From JAVBUZ01 sp031554725 (GTDB taxonomy: Bacteria; Bacillota; Clostridia; Lachnospirales; Lachnospiraceae), in NCBI GenBank assembly GCA_031554725.1, contig JAVBUZ010000029.1, positions 1 to 24,773 of the forward strand: a stretch of 24,773 bases of DNA, given 5' to 3'. Shown in pieces: positions 5,403-13,201 of the stretch (position 1 is the first letter of the stretch; the number at the start of each line of letters is the position of its first letter). The notes beneath the pieces were generated by a model. That model was not told the origin of the DNA, did not search any database, and was given only the letters and a program-made list of their open reading frames with translations. Made by a program: the position numbers and the translations under genes.

Positions 5403-8351
5403 ATGAAAAAAACATTAGGAAAGAAATTCTGGTTAGCATTAGTCATTTTTAGTCTTATGGGACAAGTAGCATGGGTAGTAGAGAATATGTATTTCAACGT
5501 ATTCATCTATAAGATTTTTAAAGCTTCAGCAGCAGACATCTCATGGATGGTGGCTCTTAGTGCGGTGACCGCTGGTCTTACAACTTTAGTAATTGGAGCT
5601 TTGTCGGATAAGCTTGGTAAGCGAAAAGTATTTATCTGCGGTGGCTATATCCTGTGGGGATTCTCTATTTTAGCGTTTTGCCTGCTACGCTTAGAATGGC
5701 TTGAAGGCTTGACTGGAGGCGCAATTGCAGCAGCAGCTTTAGGGGTATCCTTGGTAATTTTACTGGATTGTGTTATGACATTCTTCGGTTCCTCTGCAAA
5801 TGATGCTTGTTTTAATGCATGGCTGACAGAAAGCGGAGATGAAACAAATAGGGGCTCCATAGAAGGCGTGAATGCCATGATGCCACTTATTGCAGTCTTA
5901 GTAGTTTTTGGCGGCTTTATGGCGTTTGATTTGGAACGGGAATCTAGTTGGACAATGATTTTCCTGATTATAGGAATCGGTGTTATAATCATTGGTATAT
6001 TGGGCCTTTTCTTAATTGAGGAAAAAGGCTGTGTTAGAGAAGAAAATCAATCCTATCTTAAGAACCTTGTATACAGTTTTCGTCTCGACGTAATTAAGGA
6101 CAATAAGCTTCTTTATGCAGTGATTGGAGCATTTGCAGTTTTTGGTGTTTCTATTCAGATATTCATGCCTTACCTGATTTTATATTATGAGCAGGGGCTA
6201 GGGATGAGTAATTATGTTCTTGTTTTGGCACCAGCAATTATTTTGGCAGCAGTTGTTACGGTAATCAGTGGAAAGCTATATGATCAGCTAGGCTTTAGAA
6301 GATGTGTATCTCCCATAGTTTGGATACTGATTGTAGGCTACTTCATTTTATTTGTAAGTAAAAATACTTTGCCAGTATTTATTGGTTCTGTACTTATGAT
6401 GTCAGGCTATTTATCTGGAATGGCAGTGTTTGGGGCAAAAATTCGTGATAACACCCCCTTGGAGAAAGCGGGATTATTTCAAGGAATTCGTATTTTCGGA
6501 CAGGTATTGATTCCCGGAATTATTGGACCAGCAATTGGTGCGTGGGTTCTGCGTGATGCCAAGATGATTATAAACTCAGATGGAACGGAGTCCTTTTTGC
6601 CAAATAGTAATATCTTTATAACCGCGCTGGTGGTAGCGGTTGTTTTGCTTGTTATTTTGCAATTGATTTTCCGAATGGTTAGAAATGGGCATAGAAATCT
6701 ACCTACTGATTTTAAGAAAAAGGATGTTGTACCATTTTTAGAGTATCCCAGACCTCAGCTTAAAAGAAGTTCTTATTATAGTTTAAATGGACTTTGGGAG
6801 AATGGAATTGTAGTACCTTTTCCACCTCAGTCTCAGCTGTCAGAATACAATAAAAAAGTAACAAGCAAATTAACCTATGTTAGAAAGTTTGAGCTACCAG
6901 AGGGTTTTGTAAAGAATAAGTTACTACTTCATTTTGGCGCGGTTGATCAGATTGCGGAGGTTTACCTGAATGGCAAAAAAGTGGGTAGCCATGAGGGCGG
7001 ATATCTTCCATTTACACTAGATATTACAGAGGCATATCAAACTGGGGAAAACGAACTGGTAGTAAAGGTTACTGATACCCTTTCGTTTAAGTATCCTTAC
7101 GGTAAGCAGTGTAAAAAACGTGGAGAAATGTGGTATACACCTATTAGCGGTATCTGGCAAAGCGTATGGTTGGAAAGCGTGCCAGAAAATTACATTGAGA
7201 ATATCAAAATTACTCCAGACATGACAGGAATTGATTTAGAAATAGAAACGAAAGCGCCAGAATATGAAGTTACGATATATGCTGGAGAAACGGAAGTTAA
7301 AAAGGTCTTTCAAAAAAAAAAAGTGAGAATTGATTTAGCGGAACCTGTATTGTGGACACCAGAGGCTCCACATCTATATGATATGCATATAAAGGCAGGA
7401 GCAGATGAGGTAGATTCTTACTTTGGTCTGCGAACTGTAGATATAAGAGAGGTTGAAGGAAAAAATCGTATTTGCTTGAATGGAAAGCCTATTTTTCTTC
7501 ACGGTGTTTTGGATCAGGGATATTTTAGTGATGGCATTTATCTACCAGCATCAGCGGAAGGCTATGAGTTTGATATTAAGGAAATGAAGCGTTTAGGATT
7601 TAATACTCTGCGAAAGCATATAAAAATTGAGCCAGAATGCTTTTACTATATGTGTGATAAAATGGGTATGCTGGTTATGCAGGACATGGTAAATAGTGGG
7701 CGATATTCCTTCTTTGGAGATACAGCACTGCCTACAATAGGCTTTACCAAAAGAAATGATACAAAACGTTTCCCAAATAAAAAGCATAGAGTTATTTTTG
7801 TGCAGCATACCAAGGATACCTTACAGCATTTATATAATCACCCTTGCATTGTATATTATACGATTTTTAATGAAGGCTGGGGACAGTTTGATAGTGACAA
7901 CATTTATGATATGGTGAAGGAGCTAGATGGTTCAAGAATTATTGATACTACCTCGGGGTGGTTTAGAAATAATAAGAGCGACGTTGAAAGTAGCCATGTT
8001 TACTTTAAAGAAATGGAGCTAGGTGAAACCGAGCGCCCACATATTCTTTCTGAGTTTGGCGGTTACTCCAATATTCTAAAGGAGCACTCTTATAGTCTAC
8101 ATAATCAGCATGGATATAGCTTTTATGATAGCAAGGAGGAAGTGACAGACCAGATTATTCTTGCCTATGAGAAAATGGTTTTAGCTAGCATAAAAAATGG
8201 TCTTTGTGGTAGCGTATATACACAGCTTAGTGATGTAGAGGATGAAGTAAATGGTATATATACCTACGACAGAAAAGAGTGCAAGGTAGATGCAGATAAG
8301 ATGCGGGATTTAAGTAAGAGGATAGAGGAAGCATTCTTTTGGTGGATTTAG
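5403..8351 (+). CDS. Fused MFS transporter - GH2 glycoside hydrolase
   Basis: One uninterrupted 982-codon frame encodes two enzymes' worth of protein. Residues of about 8-425 form a 12-helix major facilitator with loop motif GALSDKLGKRK after helix 2. The even helix count places the C-terminus in the cytoplasm. After a short linker, residues of about 447-982 are a glycoside hydrolase family 2 module: jelly-roll (YVRKFELP, AEVYLNGKKVGSHEGGYLPF), Ig-like strand domain to about 690, then a TIM barrel (NGKPIFLHGVL, NTLRKH). E824 in FNEGWGQF is the expected acid/base and E884 in LSEFGGY the nucleophile. No start codon with a Shine-Dalgarno site lies at the junction, so separate translation is unlikely. 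I infer uptake of a beta-glycoside coupled to intracellular cleavage. The sugar cannot be told. The start follows TAGGAG. Confidence 0.88.
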   Translation: MKKTLGKKFWLALVIFSLMGQVAWVVENMYFNVFIYKIFKASAADISWMVALSAVTAGLTTLVIGALSDKLGKRKVFICGGYILWGFSILAFCLLRLEWLEGLTGGAIAAAALGVSLVILLDCVMTFFGSSANDACFNAWLTESGDETNRGSIEGVNAMMPLIAVLVVFGGFMAFDLERESSWTMIFLIIGIGVIIIGILGLFLIEEKGCVREENQSYLKNLVYSFRLDVIKDNKLLYAVIGAFAVFGVSIQIFMPYLILYYEQGLGMSNYVLVLAPAIILAAVVTVISGKLYDQLGFRRCVSPIVWILIVGYFILFVSKNTLPVFIGSVLMMSGYLSGMAVFGAKIRDNTPLEKAGLFQGIRIFGQVLIPGIIGPAIGAWVLRDAKMIINSDGTESFLPNSNIFITALVVAVVLLVILQLIFRMVRNGHRNLPTDFKKKDVVPFLEYPRPQLKRSSYYSLNGLWENGIVVPFPPQSQLSEYNKKVTSKLTYVRKFELPEGFVKNKLLLHFGAVDQIAEVYLNGKKVGSHEGGYLPFTLDITEAYQTGENELVVKVTDTLSFKYPYGKQCKKRGEMWYTPISGIWQSVWLESVPENYIENIKITPDMTGIDLEIETKAPEYEVTIYAGETEVKKVFQKKKVRIDLAEPVLWTPEAPHLYDMHIKAGADEVDSYFGLRTVDIREVEGKNRICLNGKPIFLHGVLDQGYFSDGIYLPASAEGYEFDIKEMKRLGFNTLRKHIKIEPECFYYMCDKMGMLVMQDMVNSGRYSFFGDTALPTIGFTKRNDTKRFPNKKHRVIFVQHTKDTLQHLYNHPCIVYYTIFNEGWGQFDSDNIYDMVKELDGSRIIDTTSGWFRNNKSDVESSHVYFKEMELGETERPHILSEFGGYSNILKEHSYSLHNQHGYSFYDSKEEVTDQIILAYEKMVLASIKNGLCGSVYTQLSDVEDEVNGIYTYDRKECKVDADKMRDLSKRIEEAFFWWI

Positions 8352-8737
8352 GTGCAACAAATTTTAGGCTTGAACCATCCTTTACACATCCGTGTGTAGT
8401 GCTTGCAGGAAATCGTGAATTTATTTTAGTGGTGCCCTGTAGTTCTAAGAAGTATAATACGGGTTATCCTGAAATTATCGACGGAACGCCAGAGGATGGT
8501 TTTTCGTGTAATACGGGTATTCAAACCCAAAGCTTTCGGTGGATAGGAAAAAATCGTGTCATTTCTGTGTTGGGAAATGTTTCAACAGAGATTCTTAATA
8601 AAATTGATGATAAGATGCTTAATTTGATTCCTACATATAGCAGAGTTGTTAGTCAAAAAGATAATGAAATCAAGCAATTGAAAAAAGAACTAGAAATTGC
8701 ACAAAAGCAAATAGAGAGACTAAATTATTCTCAATAG
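8339..8737 (+). CDS. PemK/MazF-like protein, N-terminus shortened, coiled-coil tail
   Basis: The product carries VDLGATNF, HPCVVL, FILVVPCSSK and NRVISVLGNVSTEILNKID. These correspond to the strands of PemK/MazF endoribonuclease toxins ('WVDLG', 'RPVVVL', 'vxPxTSK', 'sRixxxiGxL'). The last 35 residues (KDNEIKQLKKELEIAQKQIE) form a probable coiled coil that ordinary MazF lacks. Upstream in frame there is a TAA at 8315 and no ATG, so the only reasonable start is TTG 8339 with AGAGGA at 8324-8329. That start removes the first strand normally preceding WVDLG. The gene overlaps the GH2 frame by 13 bases, and no antitoxin gene is adjacent. Activity is doubtful. It may be a decayed toxin or a MazF-fold regulator. 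Confidence 0.55.
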   Translation: MVDLGATNFRLEPSFTHPCVVLAGNREFILVVPCSSKKYNTGYPEIIDGTPEDGFSCNTGIQTQSFRWIGKNRVISVLGNVSTEILNKIDDKMLNLIPTYSRVVSQKDNEIKQLKKELEIAQKQIERLNYSQ

Positions 8738-8743
8738 ATACTG

Positions 8744-8772
8744 TTGACAGCTATATTGGAATATGATAACAT
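8744..8772 (+). promoter_or_regulatory. Sigma-A type promoter for a short transcript
   Basis: A perfect TTGACA (8744-8749) is followed after 17 bases by TAACAT (8767-8772, four of six matches to TATAAT). It lies just after the MazF-like gene and would start transcription near 8779, leading straight into a structured region that ends at a strong terminator. Confidence 0.6.
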
Positions 8773-8778
8773 TTATTT

Positions 8779-8864
8779 ACGGAAAGACGTAACGTCAAAG
8801 GCTCACGCGAGCGCGTGATATCACAGGATTAAAGGAGTTGTCATTGGCAACTCCTTTATTTTAT
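8779..8864 (+). ncRNA. Candidate small RNA or leader, about 85 nt
   Basis: Between the promoter at 8744 and a terminator ending near 8864 lies a compact structured segment. GACG-UAA-CGUC (8786-8796) gives a small hairpin. UCACGC-GAGC-GCGUGA (8803-8818) gives a 6-bp tetraloop hairpin. GCUC (8801-8804) can instead pair with GAGC (8809-8812), and GTGATATCAC (8815-8824) is a perfect palindrome, so pairings compete. I do not recognise any established riboswitch core here. No convincing ORF is contained. It could act in trans or be a leader for the MmcQ/YjbR gene 40 bases downstream. The exact ends are inferred. Confidence 0.45.
8831..8864 (+). terminator. Intrinsic terminator of the short transcript
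   Basis: AAAGGAGTTG (8831-8840) pairs perfectly over 10 bases with CAACTCCTTT (8848-8857) around a 7-base loop, followed by ATTTTAT. The stem's left arm contains a Shine-Dalgarno-like AAAGGAG that is hidden when folded. Confidence 0.8.
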
Positions 8865-8904
8865 ACATATTGGATTTTTAAGATTTTTGTAGGGGAAAGT
8901 TACC

Positions 8905-9567
8905 ATGACAACAGAGACTATATTTAAAAATAAGAAGCCTAATTTTGAAAAATTGAAAAAGTATGGCTTTGTTAAAAGCAGTGATTTCTTTACATATACA
9001 ACTCATATTGCAAATAAGCAATTTCAGATGCAAGTTATAATCAAGGAAGATGGGCAGATAAGTACGAAGGTAACTGACCTTGCGTCTGGTGAAGAATATG
9101 TGCTCCATCGCATAAAGGAATCAGTGGGCGCATTTGTTGGTATGGTGAAATGTGAGCATGAAAACATACTATTAGAAATCGCAGAGGTTTGTTATGATGT
9201 AAATATATACAAAAGCGCAATCACAAAGCAGATAATTTCCTATGTAAAAGAAACCTATGGGGATGAGCTAGAGTTTTTATGGCAACGTACTCCTGAAAAT
9301 TCTATTTTGAGAAGGAAAGATACAGGCAAGTGGTACGCTGCTATATTAGTTTTGTCCAGAAGCAAACTAGGTATGGATTCAGAGGAAAGGGTTGAAATAA
9401 TTGACCTACGTATGCCAGAAGGAAGGGAAACAGTAATAGATAATGAAAGATATTTTCCAGGTTACCATATGAATAAAAAACACTGGTACACCATATGTCT
9501 TGATGGTATTGTAGAAATAGAAGAAATATGTCAAAGAATAGATGAGAGCTATAAACTGGCGCGATAG
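8905..9567 (+). CDS. MmcQ/YjbR family protein with extra N-terminal domain
   Basis: The last 100 or so residues of this 220-residue protein follow the MmcQ/YjbR (CyaY-like fold) pattern: RRKDTGKWYAAILVL, then a beta-strand with EIIDLR, then PGYHMNKKHWYTICLDG. Members are small proteins proposed to bind DNA, with no firmly shown function. The first 110 residues (KKYGFVKSSDFFTYTTH ... LASGEEYVLHRI) form a separate alpha/beta region that I recall only as an accessory domain in clostridial homologues. ATG 8905 follows AGGGGAAAG. It opens the central plus-strand run, with 28 bases to the methyltransferase gene. Confidence 0.75.
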   Translation: MTTETIFKNKKPNFEKLKKYGFVKSSDFFTYTTHIANKQFQMQVIIKEDGQISTKVTDLASGEEYVLHRIKESVGAFVGMVKCEHENILLEIAEVCYDVNIYKSAITKQIISYVKETYGDELEFLWQRTPENSILRRKDTGKWYAAILVLSRSKLGMDSEERVEIIDLRMPEGRETVIDNERYFPGYHMNKKHWYTICLDGIVEIEEICQRIDESYKLAR

Positions 9568-9595
9568 ATAGAACAAAAGTCAAGGAGGATGTAAC

Positions 9596-10363
9596 TTGAA
9601 TGAGATAGAAACGTTTTATCAAGAGGAATGTGACGAGAGTATGCGTTTAGCCACACAAGCAGGTCAAATAGAGTATAGAACAACAATGGCATATATAAAA
9701 AAATACTGCAAAAGCCAGATGCAGGTGCTTGACGCTTGTGCAGGAGGGGGAATATATTCTTTTCCGATTGCAGAATTAGGATGTAAGGTTACAGCAGGAG
9801 ACTTAATTCATACAAATGTTGAACGTATTCTGGAACAAAACCAGAAAGAGAATAAATTAGAAAGCATTTATGAAGGAAGTGTATTAGATTTATCGGTATT
9901 TTCTAGCGCGACTTTTGACGTAGTTCTTAATTTAGGGTCATATTATCATTTGTGCGACGAGGTGGAGCGGAAACGGTCTTTAGAAGAGACCTTGCGGGTT
10001 CTTAAGCCAGGAGGCATATATATGCTTTCATATATTAATCGGTGCGCAAACTATATGGCACATTTGGGGGAGTTAAAAGATAATTTTTCGTTTCTTGAAC
10101 GATATATGAAGACTGGGCATATTGATGATAGTTATCTATTTTATGCAGCTACACCTGAAATGGTGGAGAAGGATTTAGCAGATATGGGTCTGCAATTGTT
10201 ACATAATATTGCCACGGATGGTCCCATCTTTTTGTATAGAGAAATCGTAAATCAAATGAATAAGGCAGATTTTGAGAGCTTTATGGATATCCATATGGAT
10301 AATTGCTATAAAAAAAGTAATTTGGGATATAGTGAACATGCATTAATTATTGCAAAGAAGTAA
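9596..10363 (+). CDS. Class I SAM-dependent methyltransferase
   Basis: A 255-residue cytoplasmic methyltransferase. Motif I is VLDACAGGGIYSFPIAE, at about residues 43-59, and binds S-adenosylmethionine. Motif II acid is D in VTAGDLIHTN. VVLNLGSYYHLCD and VLKPGGIYMLSYINR are motifs IV and V/VI of the Methyltransf_11/25 type. The substrate is not evident. Translation begins at TTG 9596, supported by AAGGAGG (9582-9588) 7 bases upstream. The nearby ATG at 9600 is out of frame. The C-terminus (GYSEHALIIAKK) is complete, so length and fold are normal. The neighbouring ATPase gene starts 22 bases downstream, so co-transcription is likely. Confidence 0.85.
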   Translation: MNEIETFYQEECDESMRLATQAGQIEYRTTMAYIKKYCKSQMQVLDACAGGGIYSFPIAELGCKVTAGDLIHTNVERILEQNQKENKLESIYEGSVLDLSVFSSATFDVVLNLGSYYHLCDEVERKRSLEETLRVLKPGGIYMLSYINRCANYMAHLGELKDNFSFLERYMKTGHIDDSYLFYAATPEMVEKDLADMGLQLLHNIATDGPIFLYREIVNQMNKADFESFMDIHMDNCYKKSNLGYSEHALIIAKK

Positions 10364-10385
10364 TAGATGCAAAAAGGAGAAATTA

Positions 10386-11243
10386 ATGATATACCTATCA
10401 CAATTCAAATTTCCAGATATAGAAAAAGAGTATGATTTTACCATGGGGCAGCAGCGTACCTGCTATGATTCCTTTTATCCCTTTCAAATTGTGTCAAAAA
10501 ATGGCCTAAGAGTGCTTGATTTTGAACCAATCACTATTTTGTATGGAGGAAATGGTTCTGGTAAAACCACGGCTTTAAATGTAATAGCAGAGAAACTGAA
10601 TTTAAATAGAGATACCCTTTATAATCGAACCAATTTTTTTGAGGACTATACACGCATGTGCTCCTTTGAGCTTGAAGAGTCCATTACACGTGACAGTAGA
10701 ATTATTACCAGTGATGATGTCTTTGACTTTATGCTTAATTTAAGAACTATAAATGATGGTATAAATTTAAAAAGGGAAGAGCTGTTTGACGAGTATCTAG
10801 ATGCAAAATATTCTAAGTTTCAGATGAAATCCCTGGAGGATTACGAGCAGTTAAAAAAAGTCAATATGGCAAGAAGTAAAACTCAATCAAAATACATAAG
10901 AAATAATTTGATGGGACATGTAAGAGAACATTCCAATGGAGAAAGTGCTTTTATTTATTTTGCGGACAAGATAAAGGAAAATGGTTTATATTTGTTAGAT
11001 GAGCCGGAAAACAGTCTTTCTCCTGAAAAACAGCAGGAGCTACTTAAATTTTTGGAGGATAGTGCAAGATTCTTTGGTTGTCAGTTTATTATTGCCACAC
11101 ATTCACCATTTATTTTATCTATGAGAGGTGCTAAAATTTACGATATGGATGAAAACCCAGTGGATGTGAAACGATGGACACAGCTTTCCAATGTTTTAGC
11201 ATATTACGAATTTTTTAAGAAGCATGAAAGAGAGTTTGAATAA
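10386..11243 (+). CDS. Stand-alone AAA/ABC-type ATP-binding protein
   Basis: A 285-residue predicted ATPase. Walker A is YGGNGSGKTTALN (about residues 53-65). The signature-like HSNGESAFIYF comes before Walker B GLYLLDEPENSLS (about 200), and the switch histidine is in IIATHSPFIL (about 238). This is the AAA_21/AAA_15-like family of soluble ABC-class ATPases related to SMC/OLD proteins, not a transporter subunit, because no membrane partner is adjacent. I chose ATG 10386 after AAGGAGA (10374-10380). An upstream in-frame start at 10350 would overlap the methyltransferase. The role is unknown. DNA/RNA-linked or stress functions are typical for relatives. Confidence 0.85.
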   Translation: MIYLSQFKFPDIEKEYDFTMGQQRTCYDSFYPFQIVSKNGLRVLDFEPITILYGGNGSGKTTALNVIAEKLNLNRDTLYNRTNFFEDYTRMCSFELEESITRDSRIITSDDVFDFMLNLRTINDGINLKREELFDEYLDAKYSKFQMKSLEDYEQLKKVNMARSKTQSKYIRNNLMGHVREHSNGESAFIYFADKIKENGLYLLDEPENSLSPEKQQELLKFLEDSARFFGCQFIIATHSPFILSMRGAKIYDMDENPVDVKRWTQLSNVLAYYEFFKKHEREFE

Positions 11244-11249
11244 AAACAA

Positions 11250-12188
11250 ATGAAGAAGAAAAGAAAATCCCCATTTAAAGGTTTTTTTATAAAGCTTATT
11301 ATTGTTTTGATATTGCTTTTAGTTGGCTTATATTTCCTAGTAGGTCTTGTTTACAGCAAAATGAAATATGAACCCATTGAAGCTATGCAGCTTGAGCATA
11401 TGAAAGAGGATGGAGCAATAAATATTTTGCTAATTGGTAATGACTCAAGGGAAAATGGCGAAGATGGGCGCTCCGACGCCATGATTCTAATTACCATCGG
11501 AAGTGAGACAAAGAATATATATATGACATCACTACTGCGCGATATGTACGTAGAGATTCCTGGACACCAAGGAAATCGTTTAAACGCAGCCTACTCTTAC
11601 GGTGGAGCCGAACTCTTAATGGAGACGATTGAACAGAATTTTGACATAACTGTAAATAGATATGTGCTAGTAAACTTTGAAGCCTTTGCTAGCTTAGTAG
11701 ATGCGGTAGGTGGAGTAAATCTAGAGCTTACAACAGAAGAAATTGAGTACGTAAATGGATATCTCTGGGAATACAATATACTGACAAATAGACCAGACGG
11801 AACAGACAATATGGACACCAATATTAGTGGGATGGTGCATCTTAATGGCCCACAAGCCTTGGCATATAGCCGAAATCGTTATCTTGGTACGGATTTTGGG
11901 CGAACTGAGAGACAAAGAAAGGTACTGACAGAAGTGATTAAAAACCTTCCTCGTGGAGTAGTTACAAATGCAGGAGGTTTAACGGAAGGCTTATTACCAA
12001 ACTTAACCACCAATTTAACCCAAAAAGAATGCTTTATGCTTAGTTTTTCAGCAGCTAGATTATTGCAGGGAGATATTGTGCAATCAAGCATTCCTTTAGA
12101 AGGAACCTATAAAGATGCAAGTATTCGCGGTATGGCGGTTCTCGAGGTGGATTTTGAGGCTAACAAAAAATATTTGAAGGATATGTAG
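11250..12188 (+). CDS. LytR-CpsA-Psr (LCP) family glycopolymer transferase
   Basis: LCP proteins attach wall teichoic acids or capsular glycopolymers from lipid carriers to peptidoglycan on the outer face of the membrane. This 312-residue protein has a lysine-rich N-terminus and one membrane anchor (residues of about 13-35). The catalytic domain follows, with LLIGNDSRENGEDGRSDAM, TSLLRDMYVEIPGH and RLNAAYSYGG, then the late arginines in YSRNRYLGTDFGRTERQR. These are the conserved Asp/Arg residues that hold the polyprenyl pyrophosphate. It begins 6 bases after the ATPase stop with no obvious Shine-Dalgarno site, suggesting translational coupling. Confidence 0.9.
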   Translation: MKKKRKSPFKGFFIKLIIVLILLLVGLYFLVGLVYSKMKYEPIEAMQLEHMKEDGAINILLIGNDSRENGEDGRSDAMILITIGSETKNIYMTSLLRDMYVEIPGHQGNRLNAAYSYGGAELLMETIEQNFDITVNRYVLVNFEAFASLVDAVGGVNLELTTEEIEYVNGYLWEYNILTNRPDGTDNMDTNISGMVHLNGPQALAYSRNRYLGTDFGRTERQRKVLTEVIKNLPRGVVTNAGGLTEGLLPNLTTNLTQKECFMLSFSAARLLQGDIVQSSIPLEGTYKDASIRGMAVLEVDFEANKKYLKDM

Positions 12189-12208
12189 ATTAACGGTGGG
12201 GAGGCTAT

Positions 12209-13186
12209 ATGAAAATATCGGTTATTGGATGTGGAAGATGGGGTACCTTTATAGCATGGTATTTGGACAAAGTTGGGCATGAAGTCATGCTGTATGGAAG
12301 AACGGAGTCTAAAAATTTTATAGAGTTACAGGCTACAAGAGCAAACGGAACAGTAGCCTTAAATGACTCACTTATGTTAACAAGTAGTTTAGCTGATGTG
12401 GAAAAAGCAGAGGTTATTGTTATTTCTGTTGGCTCTCAAGGATTGAGAAAACTCATAGAACAGTTAAAAGAATATGGTATAAAGAATAAAACGTTTGTTT
12501 TATGTATGAAGGGTATAGAAATATCCACCGGAAAACGATTATCACAGGTTGTAGATGAATACTATGGAAATGACAGCAAAACAGCAGTATGGATCGGACC
12601 AGGCCATGTACAAGATTTTACAAGGGGTGTGCCTAATTGCATGGTTATAGACAGTGAAACGGAAGATGTAAAGAAGCGGCTTATAGAAAGCTTTTCCAGT
12701 GAGCTTATTCGTTTTTACGTTGGACAGGATATGATTGGAAATGAGATAGGCGCGGCACTAAAAAATGTAATTGGCATCGCAGCAGGAATGCTAGATGGAT
12801 TTGGACTGTCCTCTTTAAAGGGTGCGCTAATGGCAAGAGGTGCATTTGAGGTATCAAGGCTAATAGAAGCTCTTGGTGGAGATAAGGTGTCTGCCTATGG
12901 TCTTTGCCATTTAGGCGATTATGAAGCTACGGTATTTTCTGAGTTTAGCCACAATAGAAAATTTGGTGAAATGTTTGTAAAGGGCGAACCCTTTGACAAG
13001 CTTGCAGAAGGATATTATACAGTGGCAGCAGTAAAGGATTTAGAAAAAGAGTATGAAATAGAAATGCCGATTTGTGATGCAATCTATAGTATTTTATATG
13101 AAAAAAAGGATGCCCAGATGGCTCTAAAGGACTTATTTTTACGAACCATAAAGAATGAATTTTATCCAAAGAAATATTCCGAATAA
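12209..13186 (+). CDS. gpsA: NAD(P)-dependent glycerol-3-phosphate dehydrogenase (GpsA-like)
   Basis: GpsA reduces dihydroxyacetone phosphate to sn-glycerol 3-phosphate for phospholipid synthesis. The 325-residue protein starts with a Rossmann GCGRWGTFIAWYL, has SVGSQGLRKL and CMKGIE near the cofactor, and then the strongly family-like GNEIGAALKNVIGIAAGMLDG followed by MARGAFEVSRL, which carry the catalytic lysine and phosphate-binding residues. The late SHNRKFGEMF matches the canonical 'SRNRxFG'. It is somewhat divergent at the nucleotide-binding loop and in length, so a second, specialised copy is possible. A GGGGAGG Shine-Dalgarno site lies just upstream of ATG 12209. Confidence 0.8.
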   Translation: MKISVIGCGRWGTFIAWYLDKVGHEVMLYGRTESKNFIELQATRANGTVALNDSLMLTSSLADVEKAEVIVISVGSQGLRKLIEQLKEYGIKNKTFVLCMKGIEISTGKRLSQVVDEYYGNDSKTAVWIGPGHVQDFTRGVPNCMVIDSETEDVKKRLIESFSSELIRFYVGQDMIGNEIGAALKNVIGIAAGMLDGFGLSSLKGALMARGAFEVSRLIEALGGDKVSAYGLCHLGDYEATVFSEFSHNRKFGEMFVKGEPFDKLAEGYYTVAAVKDLEKEYEIEMPICDAIYSILYEKKDAQMALKDLFLRTIKNEFYPKKYSE

Positions 13187-13201
13187 AGTGGGAGGAAGAG
13201 C

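Noticed and set aside
6660..6760. Internal translation start that would separate the GH2 enzyme from the MFS transporter
   Set aside because: The only nearby Met codon (in FRMVRN) has no Shine-Dalgarno sequence and lies within the last membrane helix, so a true fusion is the better reading.
8779..8864. Assignment of the structured segment to a known riboswitch (c-di-GMP, THF, fluoride, ZTP, guanidine)
   Set aside because: None of the conserved core sequences I know for these classes could be found. Only hairpins and the terminator are evident.
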